A stretch of DNA of 64,000 nt from positions 300,515,536-300,579,535 of the forward strand of contig NC_066581.1 in NCBI RefSeq assembly GCF_024323335.1, in the 5' to 3' direction. Position numbers and translations under genes: made by a program. The notes below the pieces were generated by a model. That model had not been told where the DNA came from. It ran no database searches and saw only the letters and a list, made by a program, of their open reading frames with translations. The DNA comes from Lathyrus oleraceus (Eukaryota > Streptophyta > Magnoliopsida > Fabales > Fabaceae). This document shows, in pieces, positions 1-11,600 of the stretch. The stretch's first letter is position 1; the number at the start of each line of letters is the position of its first letter.

Positions 1-590
1 AAATGGGGATGGTCTATGCCATATAGAGCTTTGAAAGGAGTCAATTTCGAGGAACTATTATAGTTGGTGTTGGACCAAAATTCATCCCACCCTAACCACT
101 TTGTCCACTGCTTCTGTTGAGTCCATGCGAGACACCTTAAATAGGTTTCTAAACACCAGTTTACTACTTTAGTTTGTTCATCAGTTTGGGGATGATATGC
201 AGAACTGAATTTTAACTTGGTACCAACCATTTTAAACAACTCATACCAGAAATGCATGAGAAATATTTTATCCATATCTGATACAACGGTTGATGGAAAA
301 TCATGTAACTTAACAATCTCTTTAATGAAAATTGCAGCAACATCCTTAGTGGTAAAATGGAAACTTAAAGCGGTGAAATGAGCATATTTTGTAAGACAAT
401 TTACTACCACCAAAATCACATTTTTGCCATGTGGTTTAGGTAGCCCTTCTATAAAATCCATTAAAGTATCAGCCCATACCCGAGTAGGAATTGGCAGTGG
501 TTGTAGTAGTCCATCATGAGATAAGGTTTGGTATTTGTTTAATTGGCAAACGTCACAAGTGACAACATATTGTGAATGTCTTTCCGCATT
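1..590 (-). pseudogene. Integrase core remnant of gypsy element A
   Basis: The minus-strand translation gives an integrase catalytic core that inserts cDNA into the host genome. Visible in order are a CxxC half of the zinc finger (VTCDVC), a first acidic site in ADTLMDFIEGLP, a second in VVSDMDKIF, and the third-site region AYHPQTDEQTKVVN. At the third site the family normally has a Glu before VVN, and here it is Lys, so this copy should be inactive. The frame is fairly open over about 190 residues, which suggests moderate age. The segment begins before the window, so the C-terminal domain is not visible. Downstream neighbours on the same strand are RNase H and RT, consistent with gypsy order. 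Confidence 0.8.
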
Positions 591-959
591 CCTTCGCAAT
601 GTATAATTGCTGAAATTCTTTTATAAGTTCTGAAAATTTTTGAGTGGTCTTCCGTGGCTGAATCATGGGATTCTTTTAAAAGCTTTGAAGTTTTGGAAGA
701 CCCTTTAGGTAACACTAGACGTCCTTTGGAAAACTACTTATTATCTCTAAAAGAATATCCAGGGTGAGAATTGTTATCCTTTAGCTAGTCTTGAATGATT
801 TCTTGTAATTTTTTATCATTTGAAACTTTAGTCTCCCACTCATTTAATTCGTCAAATTGGTCTGTGGATAGAGCTATATAACTCATTCTTCTAGAGAGTG
901 CATGAGCCACTCTGTTTTGTCGTCCAGGTTTGCATTGAACTTCAAAATCAAATCCCATC

Positions 960-2100
960 AACTTAGAAGTCCACTTGAATTATTCCTCTCCTAGAATTAT
1001 TTGGTCACAAAGAAGTTTGAGACTCTTTTGGTCCGGAAGGATGGAGAGATGCCTTCCCCATCAAGTAATGTCTCCATATTTGAATGGCTATAAGAATGCC
1101 CATTAATTCTCTATCGTGCACTGATTTGGATTATGCTCTATCTGATAAAGTTTGACTATTAAAATCCACTGGTCAACCTTCTTGCAATAAAAAACCCTTA
1201 ATCGTTTGTTAGAAGCATCAGTTTCTATGGTGAAGACTTTGTAGAAATATGGAACTATTAGTATAGGTAATTTAGCCACCAACTTCTTCAATTTCTCAAA
1301 AGAGGTACAGGCTTCATCATTCCAAACGAAACAATTTTTTTTCAAAAATTGGGTTTATGGTCTAGCTATCATGCCATATCCTTCATAAACCTTCTATAAT
1401 AACCTGCGAGTCCTAAAAATCCTCTTAGTGCTTTGAGATATTTAGGAATGGGCCACTCCATCATAATAATTAACTTTTTTGGGATCAACTGCTACTCCTT
1501 CCCCTGAAATGATGTGACATAAATACTCTAATTGAGTTTAGCCAAAATATCACTTTTTCAGGTTCACAAATTGTTAGTGCTCCTTCAGTAGCGCTAGAAT
1601 AATTACATATTCTTATGATGTTCCTTATTATATTTTCTATAGATTAATATATTATAAAACAACCAAAATAAATCTTCTTAAATATGGTTTCAACATTTCA
1701 TTCATTAAAGATTGAAATGTGGAAGGTGCGTCAGTAAGTTCAAACGGAATAACAATAAACTCCTAATGAACCTCATGAGTTATAAAGGCTCTCCTTTGAA
1801 TATCCTCTTCCTTCATTCTTATTTGATGATAAACTGATTTTAAATCCAGTTTAGAAAAATATTTGCTCTCTCCAACTTTTTTTAAACCAGAATAATAAGA
1901 CTAGAGTAAGGACTTATATTAGGCCTAATGACACCAGATTTTAGCATATCATCTACTAACCTCTCAATCTATTTTTTTTGGTAATGAGGATATATCTGTA
2001 AGGTATGATATTGGGAATATTCTCTCCTTCCTTAAATGCAATAACATGATCTTGTCTCCTCGACGGTGGCATCCCCTTTGGTTTTTAGAACACCTCTTCG
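960..2100 (-). pseudogene. Reverse transcriptase / RNase H remnant of gypsy element A
   Basis: The segment at 1103-1345 translates to a typical end-of-RT and start-of-RNase H block: FVWNDEACTSFEKLKKLV, then VFTIETDASNKRLRVF, which holds the TDAS RNase H start. Fragments of RT lie between about 1350 and 2100 in several frames with stops. The enzyme would copy the element RNA into DNA and remove the RNA strand. Frame breaks and A/T drift make it clearly non-functional. Its position between integrase (lower coordinates) and protease (higher coordinates) fits the Ty3/gypsy order. Confidence 0.7.
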
Positions 2101-2478
2101 AATTCGCATAAAATACTTTTCATCCAGCTAGGCGGTGTTATTGTTGAATCTATTCTAGCCTTTAACAACTTGTATTCTAAGAGAAAAACTTGCCCTTTAT
2201 CACAAATGGCCTTTAAATAGACTTGAATGATGTTGTTACCCTCGATAATTCAGACTCTCCTTTCAACACATGATATCGATTACCAAATGGAATCTTGATA
2301 GTTAAATCCTTGAAATTTGCTTTTATTTATCCTAAACTAGATAGCCATTCCATTCCCAAAACACATTCACTCCACCTAATTCAATGACAAGAAATCATGT
2401 TGAATGTCCAACTCTTGCATGTTGAGTTTTTGTTAGGGACACACTCTCTTACTAGAAATTTTTATCCCACCCCCACCT

Positions 2479-2815
2479 CTACCTAGTAAGAAGGCGTTTC
2501 TTATACTGGCCATTTCTCTTCTTTAACAAGCATAAAATAAAAAAATTATGAGAGGCTCCACAATCAATCAATACCACTACTTGTTTATCACTAATTCTCC
2601 CACAAAGTTTGATAGATTTCTTGGTAGTAAGCCCAAAGGTGCTATACATACACAATTGCAAGGTTTTCACTTCTTTTGGTGGTTCTTCCTCCTCTAAATA
2701 TTCCCCTTCTTCTAATTCACCCCAAATACCTTCCCCAATCAAGACCACCCTTAATTGTTTATTTGCAAAGATGTGCATTGGTCCAAACTTTTCATCACAC
2801 TTATAGCCAGCACTT
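2479..2815 (-). pseudogene. Aspartic protease and gag zinc-knuckle remnant of gypsy element A
   Basis: The minus strand encodes a degenerate zinc knuckle (YKCDEKFGPMHIF), an acidic spacer (EGEYLEEEEPPKEVKTLQL), and a protease active-site block, QVVVLIDCGASHNFF. The family motif is D-S-G-A, so this copy has Ser to Cys next to the catalytic Asp. The protease would cut the polyprotein into gag and pol products. The open stretch is about 99 codons and runs into stops on either side. Upstream on the same strand is gag, interrupted by a solo LTR. Confidence 0.75.
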
Positions 2816-3479
2816 TCCTGTACTTCTTTTGCAATTCTGCATCTTTTAACCTCCTAAAAATTCTCCCTTTAGATGATATATTTGTTCTAGAGTCACTCGT
2901 AGTGCTATCAATTGATGAAACAACCTAGTTTTGATTCCTAAAATTAGGCGAACATGTCACTGTTTTTGTGCTATTATAGGTCATGAAACCAGATTTACTT
3001 CAGATCTTGTTCCACCATTACTCTTGTTCAACAAATTATTTTTTTCATCCATCCTTTGAGCATAATGCATTAATTCATAAAATGTCTCCATTCGATGTAA
3101 TTTCATCTCCGCTATAATAATATCTTTAAGTCCATTCAAGAAAATATCTTTAAAATAGGATGGTTCTGTTCATTCTAGAGGTCCAACATACATTTTAATT
3201 GTTCTCGATATTCCTCCATAATCCCTGTTTGTTTGAGACTCAAAAATATTTCAAAAGGATTTTGAATCATTAATGGTTGGAACCTTCTTAGTATGGAAGT
3301 CCTAAAATCTTACCAAATGGGATTTTGAGTTGAGAATTCACACCATTGATACCAAGCCAATGTCTCGCCTTCCATATCCATCAATACAACATGTAATTTC
3401 TTATTCTTACTTATGTTTTTTTAAGTCAAAGTAACATTCCACCTTGTTAAACCAACCATAGGCGGCAGTGCCTTCAAAG
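2816..3479 (-). pseudogene. Gag (capsid) C-terminal part of gypsy element A
   Basis: The broken minus-strand translation shows a retrotransposon gag domain: LAWYQWCEF, then RFQPLMIQNPFEIFLSLKQTG, EEYREQL, and ETFYELMHYAQRMDEK. Gag forms the virus-like particle that packages element RNA. There are several stops. The N-terminal part resumes at 7950-8201 on the far side of the inserted solo LTR, so one gag gene is cut in two by that insertion. Confidence 0.7.
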
Positions 3480-3484
3480 ACATG
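3480..3484. repeat. Target site duplication ACATG, left copy of the solo LTR
   Basis: ACATG immediately precedes the TGTCATACCCC start of the solo LTR and is repeated at 7945-7949 just after its CA end. A 5-bp duplication is the expected size for Ty3/gypsy integration. Confidence 0.85.
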
Positions 3485-4504
3485 TGTCATACCCCAAAAC
3501 TCCCCCCCCCCCATTTTGCTTTTCATCTAACCTATAACTGGAGATCCATCTAGACTCATTCATGCCTCATTCATCTGCATCATTCATTTATGATCAACAT
3601 TTTCTAACAAGTATCATAGGTTCAATGCTTATGATTGATTAAAACAAGGGATTTGCTTGAGGATTATGGTTTTCCTCATCATATGGGTTGAAACCCTAAT
3701 GGCTTGATTCTTTGGAACCTTAATTCCTGAGGTCTACACCATGACATTCATTTGGGTATCCTAACCCTAATTCTTGACTATTCTCCTTTGGGATCTTGTT
3801 GCTTGACTTTATGTCCATTCACTTGACTTCTAAACCCAAATAGTGGGTCCTCGATTCGAGATGTTGCTTGGGGAGCTTTGTGTTGTGTTTGAAACCCTAA
3901 TCAGGGATATGTGGTATTCAGGTGCTTTGTTGGGTTGGCTTTCTGATATAAGGTTCATCAAAACCCTAGCTTTTGATTTGGGAATTTTGTAAATCATATG
4001 ACTTGCATTGAGATGTTGGAAGCCCTAGTTGGGATTCATGGCGTTGTGGCACTACTTGAGTTGACTTCCCACTCGGCTTAAGGTTCTTGTTTATGGCTTG
4101 ACATTGTAATTTTGACTTAGCTAAATCCTAACTCATTGTGTTGTATGATTGATTCAAGGCAGGTTTACATTCATGTTTCATTGACCTCATGGTATCATGA
4201 TCCTTTTGATCCGAGTCTTATTTCATTCCCATTTTATCCATTATTTTCATGGTTTTATTAAAATGTCAAGATTCATTCATACTTTAATTTATAGTCCCAT
4301 TGATACAAATTCATTATCCATTTGATCAAGTCATTCCATGACCCATTAATTCCATTTCATTCATTCATTCAAACATGTTCAAAAAGTGTATTGAAAGTTT
4401 TTGTTTCAAGTTGATTTCATATTGAACAAGAAAGAAAGCCAATACATTATGCCTCACACATGAGCCCATGCATCAAAACAAAGAAAAAAAAACATTTTTC
4501 GGGG

Positions 4505-4617
4505 TGGAAATCGATTTCCATATCTTGGGTAATCAATTTCCCTACTTCCAGTAGCAAAAGAAAAAACCATTTTTCATGATGGAAATCGATTTCCATGTTT
4601 TGGGAAATCGATTTCCC
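4505..4617. repeat. Three copies of palindrome GGAAATCGATTTCC in the solo LTR
   Basis: Perfect palindromes lie at 4505-4520 (TGGAAATCGATTTCCA), 4580-4595 (the same) and 4602-4617 (GGGAAATCGATTTCCC). A decayed fourth (GTAATCAATTTCCC) lies between the first two at about 4529-4542. They fall in the first quarter of the LTR, where a promoter-proximal U3 region would be expected. Confidence 0.9.
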
Positions 4618-6589
4618 CTGGGGAACTAGCCAAAATACTGCATTTTTCAGCAATAATGCAATTTCCTTTGCACTCCAAAACAGTTCTAATGCTTGCATCA
4701 AGGTACATAGAAATCCCTACATAATTATGCAACAACCAACCATAACATTCATGCATTAAACCATGTATTCCCAACACTTCAAATCATCAACTTTAAGCTA
4801 TTATAACATCCCTCAACTGTCATAACAATCCCAACTGACATTTAACAGAAAATCTAAAAATGTTAACATCACTAACCAACTTGTTCATTGAATCACTTAA
4901 CCATAACAACTTCCCTAACTTCCAACTTCCGCCGCCCAAAAAACTGATCGAAATAGTTGGAATTTGCATCTATATAAACTCATCACTCTCATCAAATTAA
5001 AGGAGGACCAAATATCAGAATCACTCTCAAGTTACCCATTGCAAATTCAACTTTCCTCCTCTCACTTCATCTCCTCCAATTCCTATCCCTACACCAAAGC
5101 TCAAATCACCATTGGAGCAAGCTTCATATTGAAGTTTGTTATCAATTGAGATAAACCTTTTGCATTCAACAATCATCCCTACATTCATATAATCAACATC
5201 AACAATAACAATCCAATTCAGAATTTTTTAGAGTTGATTCTTGAAAAGGATGAGTTCATAGTAAAAGTAGAAGATTGAAGGTTCAAAGTAGCATACCTCT
5301 GGTTTTCAGTTCATCTTCTTCATCGTCATCACCTTCAAATTTCAGCAAGTTCCAAGACAACCCTCCGTCTTGCAGACCGGTTAATTTTCATTTTTTCTTG
5401 TTTGTTGAATTCTTGATACCATGATGTAGCTTATGTAGTGGAGGATCAAAACCCCAAGGTTTGATGGTTTGATTCTCCTTCATCTCCATTTAATTTCATA
5501 TTTTATGCCTATGATTCTTGACTTTAATGGTTTAATTTCCAGAATTGATTAACTTCTGGTTAGAATAGATGATAGATTAGGATAGAAGAGGTTGAGAGGA
5601 GTATGCAGATAGTGCTTTTTCTTAATTTTGGCTCTCCACCGTCTCCGGTGCGGTGGTGTCGGAGCTCCGGTGGTGGTTCTGCTTTGACATGAGAATTGAA
5701 TTTGGTGTGTAGAGATGATGAATTATTATTGCTGAATTTTTCTCTCATTTCCTTTGCAAATTCTATTGGGCTTGCCCATTAAGCCCAATATTTTGATTTC
5801 CACACCCCTGTTTTACTTAGAAACATACTTGCTGAACTCAACTATATTTCTTTGTATTTGGACTCATTCTATTGGGCCCAAAGCCCCTATTGCTGAATTC
5901 TGCACTCCATGTTCAGGTTTTGCACCTCTCCCCTTGTGCTTGTTTATGATCTTAGGATTATTAGATTATAATATTTAAAGATTTTGAGCTTGGATTAGTA
6001 ATGGAATTTTCAAAAATGTTGTTAATTAATTTTAATTAGATTTTTAGGAAATAAGAACTAATTAGATTTAACTGATTTTCATGATTATGATTTAATTCAA
6101 TGTTAATGATTTTGTAAAATAACCATTTTACCCTTTGGAGGTTTATTTTACCATTTTTAGCTATGTAAATGCATTTTCCCTTAGGATTAGTTTTGACTTA
6201 GGATTTTAATTAGTTTTAAATCAAGTTTGGATTAACAATTGCATGCTCCCCTAACCTTAGAACTTAGAAATATTCTAATAAATCAATTAACCCTTTAGGT
6301 AATCGTATATCCATTTTCAACTAACTTTTTCCCAACTGATTAAGTTGATTAAAGTACGCTTTGATCGACTAAATCTTTTGACTGTGCTTATTTCCCCAAG
6401 CTTAGTCAAATGATCAAAAGACCCTTGATCACTTGATAAAGCAAGTCCTTGCGTTCGAGATGTACTGGATACTGGATCTCCAAATTCAATTAAGATTCAA
6501 AGATTAAGATCAAGACTTCAAGAAATTCAAATAAGTATAAGACATGGCTACTATTCAAGCACTAAAAAGGTAAAATTAAACACTTGTCG

Positions 6590-7290
6590 ATCATGAGCTA
6601 AGTTGCGTGCCATGAGTCTTAAGTAATAGAGAAGGAATGGGACTGGAGAATTCCTACCCACATTTTGAATATCTTTGGGTACGGGGCGAATGACCTAGTT
6701 GCTCATTGTATTCATCTCTATTCATAGGCTTTAGCATAATTTGATTCAAATTGATTGACAAGCCTCTTCATTCTTCAAGGACAATCTTCATCACAGGAAG
6801 CTGCAAGGAAATTCAAATTCAACACTCATTGATATGATGCAAATTCTACGCCATATGCCTTAAGTAGTAGAGGATGAATGGGAGTGGAGAATTACTACCC
6901 CCTTTCTGAATATCTTTGGGTGCGGGATAAATGACCCAGTTGCTCACTGTATTCACCTCTATTCATAGAATTTAGTGCAATTTAAATCGAATAATTGATA
7001 AGTCTTTCTACATAGACAGGAAGATCAGGCATGAAGATCAGACTTCAACCTTTCAGGGTTTCATTTCTATCCTTTTGTTCTCCCAGTAAAACTAAAACCA
7101 TTTTGTGAATAAACTCAAAAACAATTAACCATACGATTAGGATTGTACGCTACGAGCCTTAAGCAATGGAGAAGGGATGAGAGTGGAGAATTCCTATCCT
7201 TATTCTGAATATCTTTGGGTGCGGGAAGAATGACCAAATTTCTCAGCGTGTTCATATTTATTCATAGACTTTAGTATGACTCAAATCATG
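6590..7290 (+). repeat. Three tandem sub-repeats inside the solo LTR
   Basis: Units start near 6590, 6835 and 7145. Each carries the same series of blocks: GAGAATTCCTA-like, GAATATCTTTGGGT, GAATGACC, a TTCAT...TATTCATAG pair, then TTTAG. The units are about 175 bp of recognisable similarity separated by unrelated spacers, with roughly 15-25% divergence by eye. No coding function is seen. Confidence 0.8.
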
Positions 7291-7756
7291 ACTCTCATTT
7301 CAGAATAAAAGCAAACTCACCTTATCAAATTCAATTTTGCCTTTGGGCTTCGATTTCAGTTTAAAACCTTTTCAGAAAGGACGCGTTACTTCCGTCTACC
7401 GTGAATGGCGTTTAAGCCTCCATGCACGAGCAATCAATGTCTAACGGCTAGAGTATGATCCGAGTTCATCCGTTCTACCGCAAATAGACAGACACTTAAA
7501 GCTCCCATGCTCGAGCATATAAGCCAATCGACAGTAGAACATGAACGTTAATACTATCCATACAAACAACTAATGCATCCGTCCTAGTTCCACGAACTAC
7601 AAAGCTCTGATTTCCTCATTGTATGAATGAGGATACGTAGGCACGAGGGTCCAAACCCTTGACGAGCACATTTATCTATTAACTACCGTTTCCCCTTTTT
7701 GTGAGTAATCTTCAGATAATAACACCTATTCTTGCAAAGAGCATTCAAAAGGATTC

Positions 7757-7878
7757 CCATGGAGTACCATGGATGTTAGGGATGCTAATACCTTCCCCTC
7801 GCATAACCGACTTCCTTACCCACTTCTCTTTCCCCCTGGTTTTATCGATGTTTTCCCTTTCCTTCGGGAATAAATAAA
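7757..7878 (+). promoter_or_regulatory. LTR 3'-end hairpin and poly(A) signal of the solo LTR
   Basis: CCATGG-AGTA-CCATGG (7757-7772) can form a 6-bp hairpin with an AGTA loop. About 100 bp later AATAAATAAA (7869-7878) is a double AATAAA hexamer, the likely polyadenylation signal of the LTR. The same arrangement occurs in the other Ogre family at 43892-44044. Confidence 0.6.
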
Positions 7879-7944
7879 GTTCGATGGTGACTCTGTTGTA
7901 TCTTTGAGCGTGTGATGCACTCGGGTATAATTCGCGTAGCTTCA

Positions 7945-7949
7945 ACATG
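7945..7949. repeat. Target site duplication ACATG, right copy of the solo LTR
   Basis: It follows the LTR end CTTCA directly and matches 3480-3484. After it, the interrupted gag of gypsy element A resumes. Confidence 0.85.
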
Positions 7950-8201
7950 TATCTCCAATTTATTCCATTGTTCTTTTCATTTTCGAGGGTAGTTAGTATA
8001 TACATAAGCATTATCATCATTGTCGTTCAGACTCTCCAGTGTTGTTCGTAGTGTAAGACGCATCAGAGCGATTAATTCTACTACTTGTTGGCTCGCTACA
8101 TCTCTTTCCTTGTGATCATCTTCAAGGACTTTCTCTACATTTTCCCGCATGACTATCAACTCTTCAAATTAACGTTCGAGAATTTCCAATCTGGCCTCCA
8201 T
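7950..8201 (-). pseudogene. Gag N-terminal part of gypsy element A
   Basis: An ATG at 8201 (minus strand) opens MEARLEILER, followed by a stop near 8170. The frame then continues through NVEKVLEDDHKERDVASQQVVELIALMR, a stretch rich in charged residues that looks coiled-coil, up to the solo LTR insertion. In this family gag starts with such a helical region. The ATG is chosen because it is the first after the primer site and keeps the frame of the coiled-coil segment. The early stop shows that the gene is dead. Confidence 0.6.
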
Positions 8202-8244
8202 TTACCCTCACGTAGATGCCATAAAGTAGTCCCGGAAGTAAACC

Positions 8245-8256
8245 GCTTTGATGCCA
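8245..8256 (-). other. Primer binding site of gypsy element A
   Basis: Read on the minus strand, TGGCATCAAAGC lies two bases inside the LTR end. It matches the initiator-Met tRNA-type primer site at 10 of 12 positions. The two mismatches fit its general decay. Confidence 0.6.
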
Positions 8257-8258
8257 AT

Positions 8259-8661
8259 TGATAGAAACTGGCACTAATAATATGAATACTTTACTGATAA
8301 TAATTCCGGTGGAAAATTAAAAGACCAGAATATTATGATAACAATATTTATAGAAAATGAGTACAAAATATTAGGACACACACACCAAGATTCGAGAGCT
8401 TGGTTTTCTACCTCCCAAGTGTCTAACACTCAAGATGATCAGAACACAATTTTGCTTCCCTTCTTATTCTGCCTAAGTTTTGTAACTGCCCATAATAATA
8501 ATTGCTACTCTAGTAATAATAACAATTGATTCCTTTAGAAACTGTAGCTGCTATAGATACCATTAAAATGACTGCTTATATGTATTATTTACTCGACAAC
8601 CTTTATCTTTCTTTATTGGTGCCCATTCCTTTAATAAGTATTCTTTATAAGAGGTCTAACA
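8259..8661 (-). repeat. 5' LTR of gypsy element A
   Basis: The inner edge is placed at TGATAGAAACTGG, two bases from the primer site. The outer edge is placed at the CA of CTAACA, where the sequence changes into copia coding sequence. This gives about 403 bp. The partner LTR lies outside the window, so the outer edge is provisional. Confidence 0.55.
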
Positions 8662-9310
8662 AAAGCATTGATGAATAGGAACCAATTTCATTCCATGAAC
8701 CAGTTACTTGTGATGAATCATCATAGTGGGTTGGTGCAATGAAATAAGAGATTGAATCCTTTAGATAGATTCTTATATACTTGAAGGGTTCAACCGGTGT
8801 TGGTCTAGTGTTTGGAAGAGGAGCAACTGAAGTTATCAGTCAGGTCACTGAATTTTGTGACTCAGATTATACTGGTGATCTTGACCACAGAAGGTCCTTG
8901 ATCGGTTATATTTTCACTCCTAGAGGTAGTTTTATAATTTGGAGAGCAACTTTACAGTCCACAATTGTTTTGTCAACTGTTGAGGTTGAGTATATGACAC
9001 CAACAAAAGAAATGAAATAAGCTTTATGGCTTAAAGGACTCACTGATGAATTTGGTGTAAGTCAATAAGACATGATATATTTTTGTGATAGTCAGAGTGT
9101 AATTCACTTAATAAAGAACCAGGTGTGTCATGAGAAAATGAAATACGTTGATGTCAGTATGAATTTCATTCGTGATGTCATAACACAAGGTGATGTGTTT
9201 GTTAAAAATATTGCTACTTCAAATAATCCAAGAGACGTAATGATGAAGGCCCTTCCATGAATGAAGTTCAAGCATTGTTTGAACTTAGTGGGTCTTGGAA
9301 GTACTAGTAA
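8662..9310 (+). pseudogene. Ty1/copia polyprotein fragment: RNase H, with internal deletion
   Basis: The plus strand shows a start-of-RT block (EPVTCDESS, VGAMK) joined after a deletion to RNase H. RNase H contains FCDSDYTGDLDHRRSLIGYIF, STVEVEYM, ALWLKGLTDEFG, YFCDSQSVIHLIKNQV and ending KHCLNLVGLGS. The RNase H acidic residues (CDSDY, the E of VEVEY, FCDSQ) are recognisable, but stops interrupt the frame (for example before ALWLKG). It lies next to the outer edge of gypsy element A, which probably inserted into it. Confidence 0.85.
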
Positions 9311-9374
9311 AATAATTATAGAATCAAAGGCAATGTGAAGACTTGTAATCCGTTGCTTGAATATATTACATATT

Positions 9375-9388
9375 CACTACTAGAAAAT
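9375..9388 (+). repeat. CACTA left terminal inverted repeat
   Basis: CACTACTAGAAAAT matches the conserved end of plant CACTA elements (CACTA followed by an A-rich motif). The three bases before it are ATT, a possible half of the 3-bp target duplication. Its partner was not found. Confidence 0.75.
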
Positions 9389-10214
9389 ATACTCATGGTG
9401 ACACAATATTACAATGACAATTTTTCCACCGTAGTCATATCACGTTTTTTACGCACATGTTTTGTTTTATTAAGTAACTTTTCATCCCGGTTCTTAAAAA
9501 TAATCATGGTCATAGAATTTGGATGACAAGCTTCGAATCCCCACATCAACATTTTTCCATTTTTTCAATAAAAATAAGCGTATGTCACTTCAAATTTATT
9601 GTTATTTAAAAATTGAAAGTATAACAACTATGGTTGTTTCATTCAACCGTGGTTATATGTTCCATATTTCACTAAGGTTGAAGCTTGCAATCGTTGTGAA
9701 ATTATTTCCCACAAAATTAAAATATAACAGATACTTCATTTCGTTCATAACACATAGGGATGCTAAGGCGAACGAGACGACGACGATAGAAAAATCTTCA
9801 ACATCTTCATTCATTTCTGGAAACGAATATTATATATGGAAACAAATATCATTTATGGAAACAAAATCGTCACCCTCTTCGAATTACAGTACATTACTAT
9901 TCTCTCTCTCTGACACTTCCTAATGTTTATGTACTTCGCTAGGGTTATTTACCATTCTCTCTCTCCGACACTTTTGAATGTTTATGTTCTTTGCTAGGGT
10001 TACTGGTTCTTTTTTTAACAGATAAATGATATTATATGTTATGTGTATTGACATTGTCATGTGTATTGTTCATGTTTTATTCATATTTTGTGAATATGCT
10101 TTAGGTTTTGGTGTTGGATATGCATATGCATAAAATCATATTAGGATGTTGTGCGTGTAGCATTAGTGTGCCATTCACATTAATCTTTTTATATAAATTT
10201 TAGAATTTGTTATA

Positions 10215-10764
10215 GATCGTAGTTGGATGAAAGTTGATAGATTAGGTCCGGTGTATGAGAAATGAGTTATTGAATTCCTTGAATTTTCCAAAAAAATGTT
10301 CCCGACAATAATGGTATCTTTTATTGTCCTTGTGTTGTTTGCGGGAATATCAAAAAACAGTCAAAGAAAGAAATATTACATCACCTATGTTGTGATGGAG
10401 TATGTCAAAATTATACAACATGGACGTGGCAAATGGATGAGGATGATGAACATATGGATGATCGACTAAAAGATATGACCCGTGATATTAGAGAATCATC
10501 TTATATGAAAGCCCATATTTATGATACTTTTATGTAGCGAAAAATATGCACCTTTATATAAGGGGTGCACCAGTCTTACACGATTGTCTGCATTGTTAAA
10601 ATTGTTTAATCTGACGGAAAAAAGTGGGTGGTCGGATAAAAGTTTCACATATTTTCTTGATTTGTTGAAACAAATGCTACCATGAGATAACAATTTGCCG
10701 GATTGTTATTATGAGGCCAGGAAGATATTGTGTCCAATGGGTTTGGAGTATGTAAAAATACATG
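10215..10764 (+). pseudogene. CACTA tnpD-like transposase, 5' segment
   Basis: The translation starts with DRSWMKVDRLGPVYE and VIEFLEFSKK, matching the transposase-associated N-terminal domain of plant CACTA proteins (usual form D-R-S-W-M). The part before the insertion reads YYEARKILCPMGLEYVKIH, a highly conserved tnpD block. Stop codons and at least one frame change are present (for example after MLP). The Sirevirus entered within the codons that follow KIH, and the gene continues at 19165. TnpD would bind the element ends and catalyse transposition in the nucleus. This copy cannot do so. Confidence 0.8.
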
Positions 10765-11361
10765 TGAAATTCTAGTTATCAGACTTTAGATGTCACACGG
10801 GTTGTTATGACATCCAATTCTGCACAGACAGGAATTATGCAGAACTTAAACGTAAGTGCAGTAAATAACACAAGTAATTGTTTACCCAGTTCAGTCCAAC
10901 ATGACCTACATCTGGGGGCTACCAAGCCAGGGAGGAAATCCACTATTAGTAGTATCAATTCAAAGCTAAACTCACCCGTTTACAACTTATCACTTAATAC
11001 CTACCCAATGCAATTTCAATCTTACACTAAGATCAGAGTTCCTACTCACTCCCCCTCAATCACCTCAGTGATTACTACCTTTAATCAATATTAAAGACAA
11101 TTTGAAGTCACACTTCAAACAACTCTTGATTGTGCTTCACAACTTTAATCAAGATACACAGCACTCACGCTTAAAAGCTTTGAGCGACACAACACTTACA
11201 ACTCAATGAACACCCTATGCCACATCAATCATCTACTTGATAATGGCTTGGCTTACAAGATACGTCTAATACAAGACTCACAAAAATACAGCAGTGAAGT
11301 ATGATGGACACACAAAATCTTCACGCCTCAAAATCCCTGAAACTGAATGAAGGAACACCTT

Positions 11362-11371
11362 CCTTTTATAT
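11362..11371 (-). promoter_or_regulatory. TATA box in the Sirevirus 3' LTR
   Basis: On the minus strand the sequence is ATATAAAAGG, a strong plant TATA box. It places U3 at about 900 bp and R plus U5 at about 570 bp. The transcription start would be near 11335. The identical site in the other LTR is at 18285-18294. Confidence 0.7.
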
Positions 11372-11600
11372 TGCAGTACCTGGGCTTTTGCACCTGTATT
11401 CTCCTGAATTTAAGGTCACGCGAGTTCCCATAAATTCAACATTTAGGTTACTAACAAATAGGCTATTTGTTAGGTTCATTAAATGTAGCTTGGTTGTTGA
11501 TTTCCTGGATTTTCTCTCAGCTGTTGAATCCCTGAAGAATAGCCTGAGAAAAAGCTGAAACAGAAAACTGAACAACCTACAATATAGCATATGCTGTCAG

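Larger units (their letters stand above)
3485..7944 (+). mobile_element. Ogre-like solo LTR, 4460 bp, inserted in the gag of gypsy element A
   Basis: It begins TGTCATACCCC and ends GTAGCTTCA, and is flanked on both sides by ACATG. No primer site, internal coding region or second LTR is present, so it is a solo LTR, the usual product of recombination between two LTRs. Its last 200 bp match the LTR end of the Ogre-type element at 39273-44135 in several blocks: CTAATACCTTCCCC, TTTTATCGAT, AATAAATAAAGTTCG and GACTCTGTT. It is therefore a related but distinct family. It contains a C-rich run at 3501-3512, palindrome repeats at 4505-4617 and three tandem sub-repeats at 6590-7290. Short ORFs inside it are not convincing genes. 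Confidence 0.9.
1..8661 (-). mobile_element. Decayed Ty3/gypsy LTR retrotransposon A, minus strand, interrupted by a solo LTR
   Basis: Reading the minus strand from high to low coordinates gives the order LTR, primer site, gag, protease, reverse transcriptase, RNase H, integrase. That is the Ty3/gypsy order. The element has many stops and frameshifts. Its gag is split by the solo LTR at 3485-7944, and the integrase end runs off the window at position 1. The primer site (8245-8256) resembles the initiator-Met type (TGGCATCAAAGC, two changes from the usual TGGTATCAGAGC). The lineage within Ty3/gypsy was not determined. Confidence 0.85.

Noticed and set aside
3481..3500. Ogre-like LTR at 3485 as the LTR of gypsy element A
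   Set aside because: The ACATG duplication at both ends and the split gag show it is a later insertion; element A has its own LTR at 8259-8661.
9519..9923. 134-codon plus-strand ORF in the CACTA left part
   Set aside because: No recognisable domain and AT-driven composition; does not resemble a CACTA second gene enough to call.
10807..11590. ORFs inside the Sirevirus LTRs (also 17730-18513)
   Set aside because: Present in both orientations in non-coding LTR; no domain similarity and no start context.
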